From: Macrophomina tecta
Taxonomy: Eukaryota; Ascomycota; Dothideomycetes; Botryosphaeriales; Botryosphaeriaceae
DNA length: 64,000 nt
Assembly (NCBI GenBank): GCA_024180945.1
Contig: JAKSGN010000005.1
Location: forward strand, 496,001 to 560,000
Reading direction: 5' to 3'
The notes under the pieces are model-generated. The model was given only the letters and a program-made list of their open reading frames with translations. It was not told the DNA's origin and made no database searches. The translations under genes were made by a program, and so were the position numbers. Of the stretch, positions 22,388 through 34,412 are shown one piece after another; position 1 is the stretch's first letter, and the number at the start of each line of letters is the position of its first letter.

Positions 22388-25300
22388 TCAAGTAAACACA
22401 TCCGCAACATATCTCGTCTGGCCGAGTGAGTCCAACCACTCCACGGCTCTCCTCCCCTCCGTGGCCGATATACCCTTCCTCTCCTTCTCTGCCTCAAAGG
22501 CAACCTGCGCAATCACCTCCTTCACTCGCCCCGCCATCCCACCACTCCCGCAAACATAGCACTTCGCCCCTCTCACCCACAACTCTGCAATTCTCTTCCT
22601 CTCCTCCCAAACTCGATCCTGCACATACAGGCGCTCATGGCCCACCTCCCTGCTGTAAGCCCGCGATACAACCACAACGCCATCCCGCTCCCACCCGTCA
22701 AACTCGCCACGATACAGGTCATCCACGCCAGGCGCGCGGCAGCCGAAAAAGAGCAGTGCCGGCGCCAGTTGCTGGCCCGCAGCACGCTGCACAGCGCGCT
22801 CCTCGCAGAATGCGCGGAACGGTGCGATGCCGGTGCCCGCGGCGATCATGATGACGGGCGTGCTGCGGTTATCGTGCGGTAGACGGAAGGCGTTAGTCGG
22901 GACGCGGACGGCGGCGTGGAAGAGGCTACCGGGCGTGAGGTCGGCGAGGTAGTTGGAGGCGACGCCAAGGATGCGTTTGTGGTTGGTGCTGGGCGACGCC
23001 GGCTGGTCGACGACGGTCCAGGTAAGGGTGGCTTGGGAGGGGTTTTTCAGAGGGGATGAAGAGATCGAATACGTGCGAGTGCGAAGGGGAGGGAGCATGC
23101 TGATGAAGGTGCCGATTGGAATGGTGATGGAGGGATGCTCTTCTAGAAGGTCGAGGACGGAGGCCCCGTGTCTGAGGTTCGGGTTGTTGGCGAGAGATAG
23201 GAGCTCTTCTTTGACTATATCATCCGTTGCGGCATTGGCGAGAAGCTTGATATTCTAGTAAACAGGAGAGTCAGGATACGCTCGGTGAGTACTGAGGCCA
23301 AGGGTGGTCTTACATTGGTGGATGCCGGACTGGCAAGCTCCACGTAGTGGCCGAACAGAGTGGCCGCCGGCAGAGAATGATCGAGCGGCATGCTTCCGAC
23401 TGACTCACCTGGCGATTCTGCATCCAGCTCAGCATCCCATCCGAGCCCGAAGCGCGCCAGGGCGCGCTGGACGCTCCTCTTGGGATTTACTGGCAAGACA
23501 ACCAGGTGGTCACCGCTGGTATATGACATGCCGGCAGGCAGTCGGATCTCCATGTGCTTCTTAATAGGAGTGTCCGATTTGGTCAACTTGTTGATTGAAA
23601 CGACATGGGCCTCACCGAGAGAGGAATAAAGTTTTGAGATGCGTGGGTAGGTAATCTTGAATCCTGGGCCAGCGTCTGTAGGGGAGGTATACTGTTTCTC
23701 TATTGCCAGCGCAGGCCAGAGGACGTTCTCCTGCCACTTCTCGAAGTCGGAGTATACGTCTCCTGAGGCTTCATCAGTGGTTCCCATGGGAGCAATCCGC
23801 GCCCCTCCGAATTTAGCAAGGCATTGATTGATAGAAGCAGGGACTTTGTGCAGGGTAGAAGCCCAGTCGCGATGCCCTATGCCAACAGTCAGTTCTGATC
23901 AAAGCTGCCAGCCAATGCATACATACCGCAAGCGAATACCGCGTACTGAACGCCCTCTAATCGGAGGTCTGAGGATGATTCGATCCAGCTGAGGAAATGT
24001 GCCGCGTTTGCCGGCGGCTCGCCATTGTAGGAGGAACTGAAGATGATTGTCGGCTGCCCTGTGACAAGCTTCTCCTTCGCCGAGTTGAGCGTGTCGACTG
24101 TTGCGTGGAAGCCGTACTTAGCCGCATCACTTGCAAAGCGTTGCGCCAGCGATTCGCAAGTGCCGTTGCCGGAGCCGAACAAAATAGATATCGGCTTCCC
24201 CTTGGACCCTTTCGTGCTATCGGCGCCCTTCGTCAATTCTCCCTGCGGAACTGAGCCTGCAGCGCGCTGCCCAGCGAGTACGAGGGTGTATTTGTGCTGG
24301 TCTCTGAGAGTTGCGCGCAGCTTGAGACCGACCGGGCTCAAGGTAATTGCTTCTCTGGTCGTGAGGTCATACGTTGGATCCGATAGCTCAAAGTTGAATG
24401 TCCGCAGCAGCATTGCCAAGGCCTTGATTTTGGACATTATTACATGGTCGCACACGCGAAGGAGCAGTCAACGCAACTTACTATTTGGCCCTCTTGCCAC
24501 GCGAACGGTCTTCCAATACACGCTCGGACCCCGTTCCCAAAGGGCTTCCATGCATTCGGAGGTAGCTTCTTAAAATCGTCGACGAGCATTCTTTCTGGCT
24601 TCCAGAGATCGGCGTCTTCTCCGTAGACTCGGGGATCGCGATGAGCGGCGTATACCACAGCATTTACGGCGTCGTCTTTCGAGATGAAGTACTTGCCCCC
24701 GAGTACTTGGTCTTTTGTTGGCTTGAGAGTGACCATACCAACTGTTGGAGTTAGGCGGAGCGTCTCCCGGAGAATGGCGTCGATGTAGGGCAGCTTTGCG
24801 AGATGGTCTTTGGTAAGAGGGCCATCGCCGAGAACACTGTCCAGTTCGCGCTGCGCCCTAGTCATGGCCCAAGGGTTTTTGACCAAGTGGTATAAGGAGA
24901 AAGCCAGTGTTCCGGACGTTGTTTCGTGACCAGCGCCTAAGAATGTGAGGACATTGTCGATAAGTGAGTCGTCGCTCATTCGAGCGCCGGTTTCAGGGTC
25001 CTTTCCGCTCATCATTATGGATAGCAGGTCCTGATGGTCGACGCCATGTTTTCGCTTGTACTCGATGACCTTCGCAGTCTCGTCCCGCATTGTGGCAATG
25101 GCGGCCAGGAAGGCTGCCTTCGAACGCCATCTGAAGTGGTTCACTATGTCCGGAAACCAACCTCGCCTGTCAGATTCGCCCAAAAATGTATTAAGAGCAG
25201 TCACAAAAGGCGGCGTCCCCGATTCGCTGTAAAAGCTGTTGAACCTGTAATTCATCGTGCAGAGGCCCACAACATCCAAGGCCATACGTGTAAGGTCTTT

Positions 25301-25920
25301 GAGAGCGTCAATCTCATACGATGGACCTCTCCTTGCCCTTCCGTGCGTCAGCTGGTCGCCTATGCCCAGATTTCGCTTTGCACTCACCATTTCAGGCAAA
25401 GCTGCTGGATGATATCCATCATCGGATCGAAGAGCTCTCGCATCTTCAACGGACCAAATGCCGGCATGGCAATTCTGTGGGCAATTTCCCAGTTCTTTTC
25501 TTCGGTGCGGGCAGTAATAAGGCCGTCGTGCACTCCCAGCCTCATCACTTCCAGAGGCCCGACGATACTCTTCTGGAATCTCTTCTCATCCCAGACTTCT
25601 TCCAAAAGTTTCACACTTGCCACAAATATGTTCCTCTCACCTGCTACATCAAGCTTGAATATGTCACCTGTTTGGCTTAGTCGATTTCAGTTGCGGATGC
25701 GGGGGCTAAGGGGCCAATCGCACCATAGATCTTGCTCAGCTTAAAGCACCCCACAGTGATGTTTCCCGGGGTCACATCTAGGGCATTGCCAAGGATCGGG
25801 AGTCCTTTTGAACGTCAGCAAGACTATTGGCCCCCAAAGTTTCTAATCAGCGCAGAAACGGAGCAGGATCATACCTTTGGGGCCCGGTATGGGGACAATG
25901 TCGGGGCTACTCTTATCCAT
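22388..25920 (-). CDS. CYP505: CYP505-type P450 / NADPH-P450 reductase fusion
   Basis: Seven exons on the minus strand (25875-25920, 25724-25804, 25388-25667, 24482-25337, 23927-24422, 23314-23876, 22388-23254; introns 50-70 nt) give 1062 residues, the size of Fusarium P450foxy. These self-sufficient enzymes hydroxylate fatty acids or related chains near the omega end. P450 half: PGPKGLPILGN, I-helix AGHETTSG (271-278), ExxR (327-330), and heme loop FGNGVRACIGRP with Cys409. Reductase half: FMN site FGSGNGTCE (503-511), ACGHRDW, FAD motif RTYSISSSP, GTGIAPFRAF and the C-terminal YVADVF for NADPH. No transmembrane anchor, as in the family. All key residues are present, so the gene looks intact despite lying 0.4 kb from the RIPed island. 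Divergent from an SDR. Confidence 0.93.
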
Positions 25921-26490
25921 GATGAGACGTCTTTATATGAAAACTTATGGGTATCAAAATGCAAAATCAAAATGGAGTTTGGAGACAGCGTTTTGGAAAA
26001 GGAGCATGAGTGATATCGCCCATCCGAAGAATTGTTGCAGTCTTTAAATATACCATTTCGAGGCCTGATACCGAGGCAATGTAACTAGCTCTGCTGCAGC
26101 GTAACGGAAAGTGCTAAGCCACGGGATTGCCGATCAGGTGTACGGTGTGCATGCCTTAGCGTTCTTCTCGCCGTATTGTTGCCCAAATCGGCTAGCGCTC
26201 TCCGGGGTAGCGGGTCGAGCGATGAGGAGAGATCAAGGAGCTGAGTTCCACTTTTCGCACCTTCGACACCATTTCGAGGATGATGCATTTGCTCCGCCTC
26301 AGGCGCGACACGTTTCTGGAGACAGCGGACCCGTCGCACACCGGAAGGGTTGCGGGGTAGTGGCTTCTTCATCGCCGCCAGTAACTACAAATTCATGGGA
26401 TTGCCCAGTAATGCAACAATCATCATCCGAAATTACACTGCGTGAAACTCCCGGAACTCGGTCTGCCATTTCATCCTCTTTCTTTAAATC
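25921..26490. promoter_or_regulatory. Divergent promoter of CYP505 and the second SDR
   Basis: 570 bases between the two start codons, so the P450 fusion and the SDR probably share control. No specific operator can be named with confidence. Confidence 0.5.
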
Positions 26491-27609
26491 ATGTCGGAAA
26501 TCATAATCTCGAGCGATGCATTTCAAACCCTCAAGGACAAAATCGTCGTTATCACCGGTAGGCAGATCTTTCTAGAGCACATGCATTCGTCCTGACTTCT
26601 TAAAGGCGGCTCATCTGGTATCGGCCTCGCTGCCGCAAAGCTGGCGGCCAAGTCGGGCGCAAAGGTTTTAGTAGGAGACGTCAACCCTTTGCCAACTGCA
26701 GAAGAGAACTCCGGCATACACTTCGTTTCCACCGACGTCACGTCCTGGAACTCCGTCACGAACCTCTTTGAGGAAGCCCAGAAGCTGTACGGGAAGGTAG
26801 ACCACGTGTTCGCAAACGCCGGTACGGGATCCAGAGCACTGGAGCGCGTCTCACATGCGTTTTATTCCTCTGACGTGTCCAGGGATTGCACCCCGAACCA
26901 CCTTTCTCGAGGATGTCCTCGGTGATGATGGAAAGCTCCAGGAGCCGGACTGGCGCACCTTCGATGTCAATTTGAAGGGTGTGCTCAATACAGTAACGCT
27001 GGGGCTTCATCACATCAGGAAGAACGGGCTCGAAGGAGGTAGCATAGTCGTCACCGCATCAGTCACCAGTAGGCCGCCAAATTCCAGTCACCCTTATGCT
27101 CTAACGAGTATCTATAGGCTATACTCCCTTCGAAGGCACCGACTACGGTATGTTCACGCCCCGCCTCGTCTCTCTCTTTCCCTCTTCCTCTCCCGCTCGT
27201 GTCAGGACTTAATTCTGACGAGGAGCACACAATAGGTGTTGCAAAACATGGCATCTGGGGCTTCATGCGGTGCCTCGCGCTGCAACTCACCGACGCAAAG
27301 CTGCCTATCCGCATCAACGCCATCGCCCCGAGTTGGACTGCATCTGGCATGGTCGACGGCGCCGAAGTCGCAGCCCTGGGCGGCGAGATCCAGACGTCCG
27401 ACGCTGCGGCCCGCTCCGCGCTGTTTCTGATGGCTGACGATGGCGCGCGGCCGCATGGCCTGCTGGTCCAGTCACACGCCGGGCGCTACAAAGATGTCGA
27501 GTCGGCTTTCATGGCCACTGCTGAGACTGTGTATCCAGAAGGCGCGAGACCCAAGGAAGATGGCGCGACTTCGGCGAATTTGCAGGAAAGGGTGGCGGCA
27601 AAGCAGTAG
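26491..27609 (+). CDS. Short-chain dehydrogenase next to CYP505
   Basis: Five exons (26491-26557, 26606-26821, 26883-27068, 27118-27147, 27236-27609; introns of 48, 61, 49 and 88 nt) give 290 residues. The cofactor motif TGGSSGIG is at 22-29, DVN after beta-2 suggests NAD(H), NAG is at an exon boundary, and the catalytic Tyr166-G-V-A-Lys170 is split by intron 4. Exon 4 is only 30 nt. It resembles the 15-hydroxyprostaglandin-dehydrogenase-like SDRs of fungi. By position it could oxidise a secondary alcohol made by the divergent P450; that role is inferred. The C-terminal tail of about 30 residues is hydrophilic. Confidence 0.85.
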
Positions 27610-27666
27610 AGCTTCCACTAGATTTTTGGCCTTAATTGTGTACCCGCCGTCTGACGATTCGTATTA

Positions 27667-28663
27667 CAATACTAGGACAAAAGTTCTGGGCCGGCTCAAT
27701 ACGGCCTAACCACCCACCCACCAAACAACGCAGTGTGGATAAGTGCAACTTATATAGAGTTATTACGTGTTCTTATCCTACTTGAAATTGGCTGAAGAGT
27801 AGAGTAGTAACGTACTCTATAAGCGAGATGGCCACTTAAGCGAGATGGCTACTTTCCACCAACAACAATTGGTTAAGTCCTCCTTTTCTACCAAAACAAA
27901 ATAATCTACTATAATTTCACTTTTAATTAATAAACTGGATTGTTCTACAGCTTTCTAATAAGTACGCGTATTATAGCCGGGTTTGCCGTAAATACTTTAG
28001 CTTTAAACATTCGCTCGAGCCCCGCCTACACAACTACTACTTTTGTGCATTTCTTGCTCTATCTGCCCACCTATATTCTTTGAATGTAATGAGCCCTATG
28101 TATCTTGTATAGTAAGTAATTGTCTGAGTCGCACGCTGTTGCAGGGCAGAAAGTAGGCAGGCCGGTTGAGGCGAGGGAGGCCTTTCTTAGTGGAAGGTGG
28201 GAGTACTGATTGGCAAATCAGAGGGAGGCTCTCATCTACAAGTAGGCTCAACGCCACGGCAACGGGAGCACAAACGATGGAAGACAAGAGACAGCCGGGA
28301 AACAATAACAACAAGGAACAATACTGGCAATTCTAGAAAAACACAGTTCTTCTGGCTACTTGACGGCGCACTTACCGGGTGCGTGGAAGTAGTACTCTTT
28401 GGATTACATTTACTTGGTTATTGTACTTTACTTGGCTGCCTACGAGTCTGGTTGTAATAGACATGTTTTAGACTCTTCTGTTACCCCTCCTTGCCTTTCA
28501 CACGGTTCTGGCTTCCTTCGCCCTCTAGCTCACCAGACGCTCTTTTGCGGAGCGTTCCTCCCAAAAACAGCGTCTTTAATTATGTTAGGGGATTCCTTGG
28601 TACTAATAGTTTATTACCTAGCAGGATTACTAAGGCTGGCCCAGAACTTTTGTCAAGTCACTG
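27667..28663. mobile_element. Non-autonomous TIR element, Tc1/mariner-like
   Basis: About 997 bases bounded by terminal inverted repeats: the left end (27667) and the inverted right end share GACAAAAGTTCTGGGCC exactly, lie at the same distance from the tip, and both tips begin CA after a TA dinucleotide (27665-27666 and 28664-28665), as expected for TA target-site duplication. The right tip reads CAGTGACTT outward-in. The interior is AT-rich on its left, has no transposase frame I can recognise, and includes a short direct repeat. The insertion lies 57 bases after the SDR stop, so it probably sits in or near that gene's 3' UTR. Confidence 0.6.
27820..27853 (+). repeat. 17-bp direct repeat inside the TIR element
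   Basis: Two tandem copies of TAAGCGAGATGGCCACT, the second with one C-to-T change. It could be a subterminal transposase-binding repeat. Confidence 0.6.
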
Positions 28664-29071
28664 TATATTAGACCCAGAATGGAAGCTCTTCTCGATGCGA
28701 AGGCTTCTCTAAACGTTATAATTGCAGCAGATACACTGTTAATGGCGACCGACAAGTGAACAGCTAGTAAATTAACATCGATATTTTCTAATAGGATTAT
28801 TATCGATTTATCTCCTACGGGTCTGGAGGAAATACTGACCCCGGGCGCCATTTCTGATTTCACGAGGCTAGAGATATGAAACGCCTTCCTTACCATAAAG
28901 CAATCAAGCAGAATCCCATCCGTTCACTCACTCCTCCGGACTTTGGATGCATCGAAATACGAGAAGGTTTTGGCTCATTCACAGCCCATATCTATGGCGT
29001 CTAGCTATTCCACCACAACTGCAGAAAGTCGAGTGCTGTGCGGTTTGCCAGCCTTTAGCCCGGCCAGGTAA
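28664..29071. other. Short intergenic stretch
   Basis: 408 bases between the TIR element and the 3' end of the flavin monooxygenase. Nothing recognised. Confidence 0.4.
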
Positions 29072-30550
29072 CTAAGAGGAGACGCGCCGATACTCCAGCC
29101 CTTGCGTAATATCCCCAAACTTTGCATTCCACAGATCGAGAAAATAGCTCCATCGCGCAGCCCACGGGCCGCTATCCCCAGCCTTCGGCAGCCGCTCCTG
29201 CGCCCTGCTGACGTACCCGCTGTTGAGCTTCAGGAACGGCCGCGGGCGCACCTCCTCACCCTCGGCCACGCGCGGCACGCAGCTTGTCGCGCCGCCCGCG
29301 CGCATGCGCCGCATCACGCGCGTGACCAGCTGCGCCGCCGCGTCGGCGCCCAGCGTCCACGACGCGTTCGTGTAGCCGAGCATGAAGGCCGCGTTGGGGA
29401 CGTCCTGCAGCAGCGCGCCACGCCACAGCAGCTTGTCCGCCAGCTGCACTTCACGGCCATCAACCAGGATCTGGATGCCACCGCCGAGCCGCATCTTCAG
29501 GCCCGTCGCCGTGATGATCAGGTCACAGTCCAGCGTCGCGCCGAAGGAGAGCGTGATTCCGGTCGGAATGACGCTGGCGATCGTGTCCGTGACGACGCTA
29601 GCTTTGCCGCTGCGCAGGGCGGCATAGAAATCGCCGTCCGGGCAGCAGCAGAGGCGCTGGTCCCAGGGGTCATATCTGGGGTTGAAGTGCGGGTCGTAGC
29701 TGATGGTGGCGGGGAGCTCCTTCTCGGTGTCGCCACGGAGAAGGCTGCGCGCCTTGTGCGGGAAGGCGCGGCAGAAGAAGTAGAAGAGGTAGCTCATGAT
29801 AAGGTAACGCCAGCGGATGAGGCGGTAGGCGGCCGCCGCGGGGAGGAGGGAGCGGACGGAGTTGTCGAGGCCGCTGACGAGATCCTGACTGACTATGTAG
29901 CTGGGTGAGCGCTGCAGCATGGCGACGTGGGCTGCGCGATCGGCGAGGTTTGGTAGCAGTGTAATGGCCGTAGCGCCGCTCCCGATGATGGCGATCCGCC
30001 GTCCGGTGTAGTCGAGGTCGGCCGGCCAGAATTGCGGATGCACGACTTCGCCCTTGAAGCCATCGATGCCGGGGATTTCGGCGCTCAGGGGCTCGTCGTA
30101 GTCATAGTAGCCGGTTCCCATGATGAGGAAATTCGCGTAGAAGGCCTTGGGTGCGCGGCCCTCGCCCGCAAGGACGTCCAGCCGCCATTTCTGCAGTTCC
30201 GACGACCAGCTGGCCGTCTTCACGCTGTGCCGGAAGCGGATGTGCTCGTCAATGCACTCCGAGGCGGCCGATTCTTTCATGTAGTTGACGATGGCTGGGC
30301 CCTCGGCTATGCAGCGCTCGTCCATCCACGGCCGCCAGGGGAAGCCGAAAGTGTACAGGTCTGAGTCAGACCGAATGCCGGGGTACTTGAACAGATCCCA
30401 GGTGCCACCAATGCTATCACGTGCCTCGAGGATGATATAACGGGTGCCGGCTGGCAGCTGGGTCTGGACACGGTAGGCTGCGTTGATGCCAGAGATCCCG
30501 GCGCCAACAATCACCACGTCGTAGTCGGCGTCGTGGTGCTGTGAGTCCAT
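29072..30550 (-). CDS. Baeyer-Villiger-type flavin monooxygenase
   Basis: An intronless gene of 492 residues on the minus strand. It is a class B FAD/NADPH monooxygenase: an FAD Rossmann motif (VVIVGAGISG) near residues 13-21, the diagnostic BVMO fingerprint F-x-G-x-x-x-H-x-x-x-W as FKGEVVHPQFW, and a second NADPH Rossmann motif (IAIIGSGATA). The middle is close to the EthA/EtaA type of BVMO, which inserts oxygen next to a ketone to give an ester. The start is the first ATG (30550); further upstream in frame only non-ATG codons exist. A hydrophobic stretch RYLIMSYLFYFFCRAF near residue 250 is common in this subgroup. Its neighbours CYP505, SDR and MFS suggest a shared oxidative pathway. Confidence 0.88.
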   Translation of the reverse strand: MDSQHHDADYDVVIVGAGISGINAAYRVQTQLPAGTRYIILEARDSIGGTWDLFKYPGIRSDSDLYTFGFPWRPWMDERCIAEGPAIVNYMKESAASECIDEHIRFRHSVKTASWSSELQKWRLDVLAGEGRAPKAFYANFLIMGTGYYDYDEPLSAEIPGIDGFKGEVVHPQFWPADLDYTGRRIAIIGSGATAITLLPNLADRAAHVAMLQRSPSYIVSQDLVSGLDNSVRSLLPAAAAYRLIRWRYLIMSYLFYFFCRAFPHKARSLLRGDTEKELPATISYDPHFNPRYDPWDQRLCCCPDGDFYAALRSGKASVVTDTIASVIPTGITLSFGATLDCDLIITATGLKMRLGGGIQILVDGREVQLADKLLWRGALLQDVPNAAFMLGYTNASWTLGADAAAQLVTRVMRRMRAGGATSCVPRVAEGEEVRPRPFLKLNSGYVSRAQERLPKAGDSGPWAARWSYFLDLWNAKFGDITQGLEYRRVSS

Positions 30551-31433
30551 CTCGATCGACTTGCTGACTTCCAGCACCAAGACAGTCGTGAGGCCAGACA
30601 GTCAGATGGGGGCAGAGGCAAAGGATGGATGTAGCGAGTTGCGCGAGCGCTGAGGGAACAAGAGATATCGAGTGGACACGACGGTCAAAATTCCTCGCAA
30701 GACACAGAGCGCAGACCTTGATATGTGACGCCGGCTTCACATTGCCACGCGAATATTACTCTTGCGCCCAGGGGCTGAGCGCTCCCACTAGCCGGGCATA
30801 CGCCTTTTCTGGACATGTTGGAGCGGGCTTCGTCGTTGCGCTTCGGCCGCTCTGGCCGGTGCCATGCGGCGGGGTTTCGCGCGACTCTTGCCTAGATGGG
30901 AAACCAACGGGCGATTCATCTTGACCCATCCCCCCCGAAAAAAGGTTCTTCCCGCACCCTATCCCCAGACCCCCACACCGGATTCTCCAGCAGGCTGTGA
31001 GCAGGAGCCATAGCGCATGTTGCCCACCGACAGGATCTGCACTAGAGAAACGGGAGTGACGCAGACCAAAAGCGGGACGCTGCGGCATCCACAGACCGGG
31101 TCTCTGACTGTCCATCGCCCATTGTCCGCGGACACCGTTCGTACCCAGTTTTGCCGCTAGTTAGGATCACTCTGTCCCGTGATGTAACTAGAAGCTCTGT
31201 ATTGTTACTGAGGAGTTACGACCTCCGCTATCGCTTGTGTGTCCCGATGCCGCTGCTGTGTCGCCCTTAAAGGGGAGCCTTGTGTGCGAGCCACAATGAA
31301 TGCGCTTTTGGTTATGGACCAAGGCAGTTGTCGTGCGCTTGGCTCTATCTTGGCTACCTAGCTGGACGACCTCAGCCTTCCGGGTACGCGGCTGCACGGT
31401 TCCTTCATCGCCCTCTCCAGTTACGGCTGTACA
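30551..31433. promoter_or_regulatory. Divergent region between BVMO and MFS transporter
   Basis: 883 bases between two start codons facing apart. A C-run (CCCCCC) lies near 30930. No gene or named operator is supported. Confidence 0.4.
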
Positions 31434-33192
31434 ATGGCTGGTCAACCAGTACTGGAGGAGCTGGCAGGTGGTCCAGGTGAGGAGGAGATCGACCGACTGG
31501 CGCGTCAACAGCCTGACATATTCCCGTCCGTTTGGTCTGAGGTTGGCTTCCTCTACTCGGTCAGCATGTCAACTGCTCTGATGGTAAATGGCTGGCCCGC
31601 ATCGGATAATTTTTCAGTCTTGCTGTTGACGGCGTCTCTAGGAGTATTTCGTTGCCGGCTTCAACATCATCCTCCCAAAGGTTTCGGAAGACCTTCGCAT
31701 TGCCCAGGCGTCCAAGACCTGGCCAGCCAACGCTTTCTCCCTTGTCGTGGCCTGCTTCTTGATCGTCTTCGGACGCGCTGCAGTGAGTCCCCCCGCCGGT
31801 CGTTCGGACGTGGCTGCAGACTGACCCGAACAACCACGCAGGACATGCATGGCGGATACACTGTCTACATGGGTGGAATTGCCTGGTTCACCGCCTGGTC
31901 GTTCATCGCTGGCTGGGCGCAGAATGAGATTATGATTGACGTCTGCCGTGCCCTCCAAGGCATTGGCCCCGCCGCGTTCCTGCCCACCGGCCTCATGCTA
32001 CTAGGAAGCTTCTACCGGCCTGGTCCGCGGAAGAACATGAGCATGGGGATCTACGGGGCGATGGCGCCGGTTGGGTTCTACCTAGGCATCTTCTTCGCCG
32101 GCATCACAGCGCAGTACGCTTCGTGGCGGTGGTGGTTCTTCATTGGGTCCGCCCTGTGTCTGTCCACGCTCGCCGTCGCCTACTTTTCCATTCCGCGTCG
32201 CACCCATCGCAGACGCAAAGAGGTGAAGATGGATTGGTGGGGCGCTGCGCTGCTCTCTTCTGGCCTGATCCTCGTCGTCTTCGCTATCACGGACAGCGCA
32301 CACGCACCCCGGCACTGGGCCAACCCGTACATCTACCTGACGTTCGCCGCCGGCGTGGCCATTCTCGCAGTCGCAGTTTACGTGGAAGGCTGGGTGGCCG
32401 AGAGCCCGCTGCTCCCGTTCGACATGTTCCGGGTCAAATACGTGCGGCCGTTACTCCTCGCGCTAATTGCGTGCTGGGGCAGCATAGGCATCTTCATGCT
32501 GTACGCCACATATTAGTGAGCCACCACCCCATCTCCCCGACGAGCAACAGGCTCATCGGCCTGGTCACTAGCATGACCGACGTCATGAATGTGGGGCCCA
32601 TGCAGCAGGTAGCCTGGTTCGCGCCCATGGCGGTCGGCGGTCTCTTCATCGCCTCCGTTGGTGGCCTGGTCCTGCATCGCCTGTCCGGGACGGTGACTAT
32701 TCTCGTCGCCGGTGCCGCTTGGGTGGTGCCACCGCTGCTGTTCGCCCTCGCACCTCCGGGCGCCGGCTACTGGCCTTGGGTATTCCCGGGCATGGTATGC
32801 ACGGCCATCGCGACCGACACAACTTTCACCGTGAGCAATGTCTTTGTGAGCTCGCCCCCCCGCTACATCCGAAAATCCTCCCGGCTTCGCTGATGCGTGC
32901 GCAGGTGATCAACCAGATGCCCCTCAAAAGACAGGGTGTTGCCGGCGCCGTTATCCACAGCACCGTCCAGCTCGGCATATCATTGTTCTTGGGCATCGCG
33001 GACGTCATAGCTGTCGAGACGGAGCAAAGGGGGAAGAGGGAGAGCTATAAGATTATCTTTTGGTTCGAGGTGGCGCTTTCAGCGACGTCGTTTGCTATCC
33101 TGCTGTGTTTCGTCAAGATCAAAACAGCTAGGAGCGATCTCACGGTGGAGGAGAAGGAAGCCCTGGCGGGAAGGACACCCAATTATCCGTGA
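31434..33192 (+). CDS. MFS transporter, DHA2-like (about 14 TM)
   Basis: Exons 31434-31583, 31642-31782, 31842-32515, 32572-32845 and 32905-33192 (introns 56-59 nt) give 508 residues. A hydrophilic N-terminus is followed by many membrane helices. The segments LILPKVSEDLRIAQASKTW, RALQGIGPAAFLPTGLMLLG (motif C-like antiporter region), and FYRPGPRKNMSMGIYG resemble fungal drug:proton antiporters of the DHA2 group, including aminotriazole-resistance-like proteins. It probably exports a compound from the plasma membrane. Divergent from the BVMO and followed by a 6-TM orphan. Substrate unknown. Confidence 0.88.
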
Positions 33193-34412
33193 ACACTCTG
33201 GATACTCCTTTCTATCCGCACTGTCCACCTACGCACTACTCTCAAGACCTGTCATTCCTCCACTTTTCTCCTCTTACTGCTCAGGTTCGAAAAGCAAAGA
33301 ATGAATCTTGGTCCCCTTCTTTTGGGCAGCCGACTCTGCATCTCCTTCGGGTTCATAAAGGGGATGTTTGCGCTCGCAGAAACTAACATCACTTTGCTGA
33401 TTTTGTTATCTGCGCTTTTTTTAAAACCTGATCTGACATTGCATTGTAGAACCGAGCCTAGGCATCCGAGCTTCCCAGAACATAAGTCCTCAAAAGACAG
33501 CTCGTCACCTCGTTAGGATTGAAAATTCCACTCCGGCACGCACACATTTCTTCGATAGTGAATAGGTCAGTGCAACTACTCGGAGCTTTGTATCTATGTT
33601 CTCCGTTTGCCCCGATGACCGTTCCACGAGACACTGATAGCATCTTGCGATGATTTTTCCGCTCGGATTCCTGGTCTGTGTGTCATCGGCATTCCGTGCC
33701 TGCAACCGGATAGGCTCACCGGTCATATCCGACGCTTAACGTGACTACGCGTCAGATGGGCTCGCCGCTTCCCTTGAATAGATTCATCCACAGAATACGT
33801 GGAATGGTAGAGTTGCTTTTCGGGCCTGGCGTACCGGTCCACTGCGAGGCCGAGCCAAGAGATCGCGCGCACGACAATACGGTTCGGGCGTCACTACAAC
33901 AGCGGAAAGAACCAGCGCGATAGCTCTGGCTATCTACATTCGCCATAACATGCGACTGGGCCAGAGCGCTCAACGGCGACGCTCTAAGCTCTAACGCCGA
34001 TTGCTTGCTCCTATCGCCGTGCCGCCCCCTCCACACTGTCGGCCGAGGGCGCCAACAAGCAGTGGCAATCGTAAGCATCTGTGGCGGAGATGCGTACGAC
34101 CTGTCTATGCAGTGGGGGCGGCCTGCCCGGTAACGCACCATATTATCCTCTTTCGTCTAATTTCCACGAAGCATGTGCGGGGTCCCCCGGGGTTCCGTGC
34201 ACGTCTTTTGTATCAGAGTTCCCACTTGAACCTTCTTCAGCCTAGATCCTTTCCATTTGTAGCGTAGTCAATGCGTTGCCGGTGATTTGCGCCCGGCCTT
34301 TCCTTGTCTCCTGCCTCGACGACACGAATACCTTTAACAAGGAACGATCGCCACCACTTGTGGCATTATAAGAAATGTAGAGCTCCGCGCATGATGAGGA
34401 AGCTACATCAAT
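33193..34412. other. Intergenic region without a gene
   Basis: 1.22 kb; no coding frame, repeat or RNA recognised. A TATAAG at about 34368 lies 45 bases before the next ATG. Confidence 0.4.
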
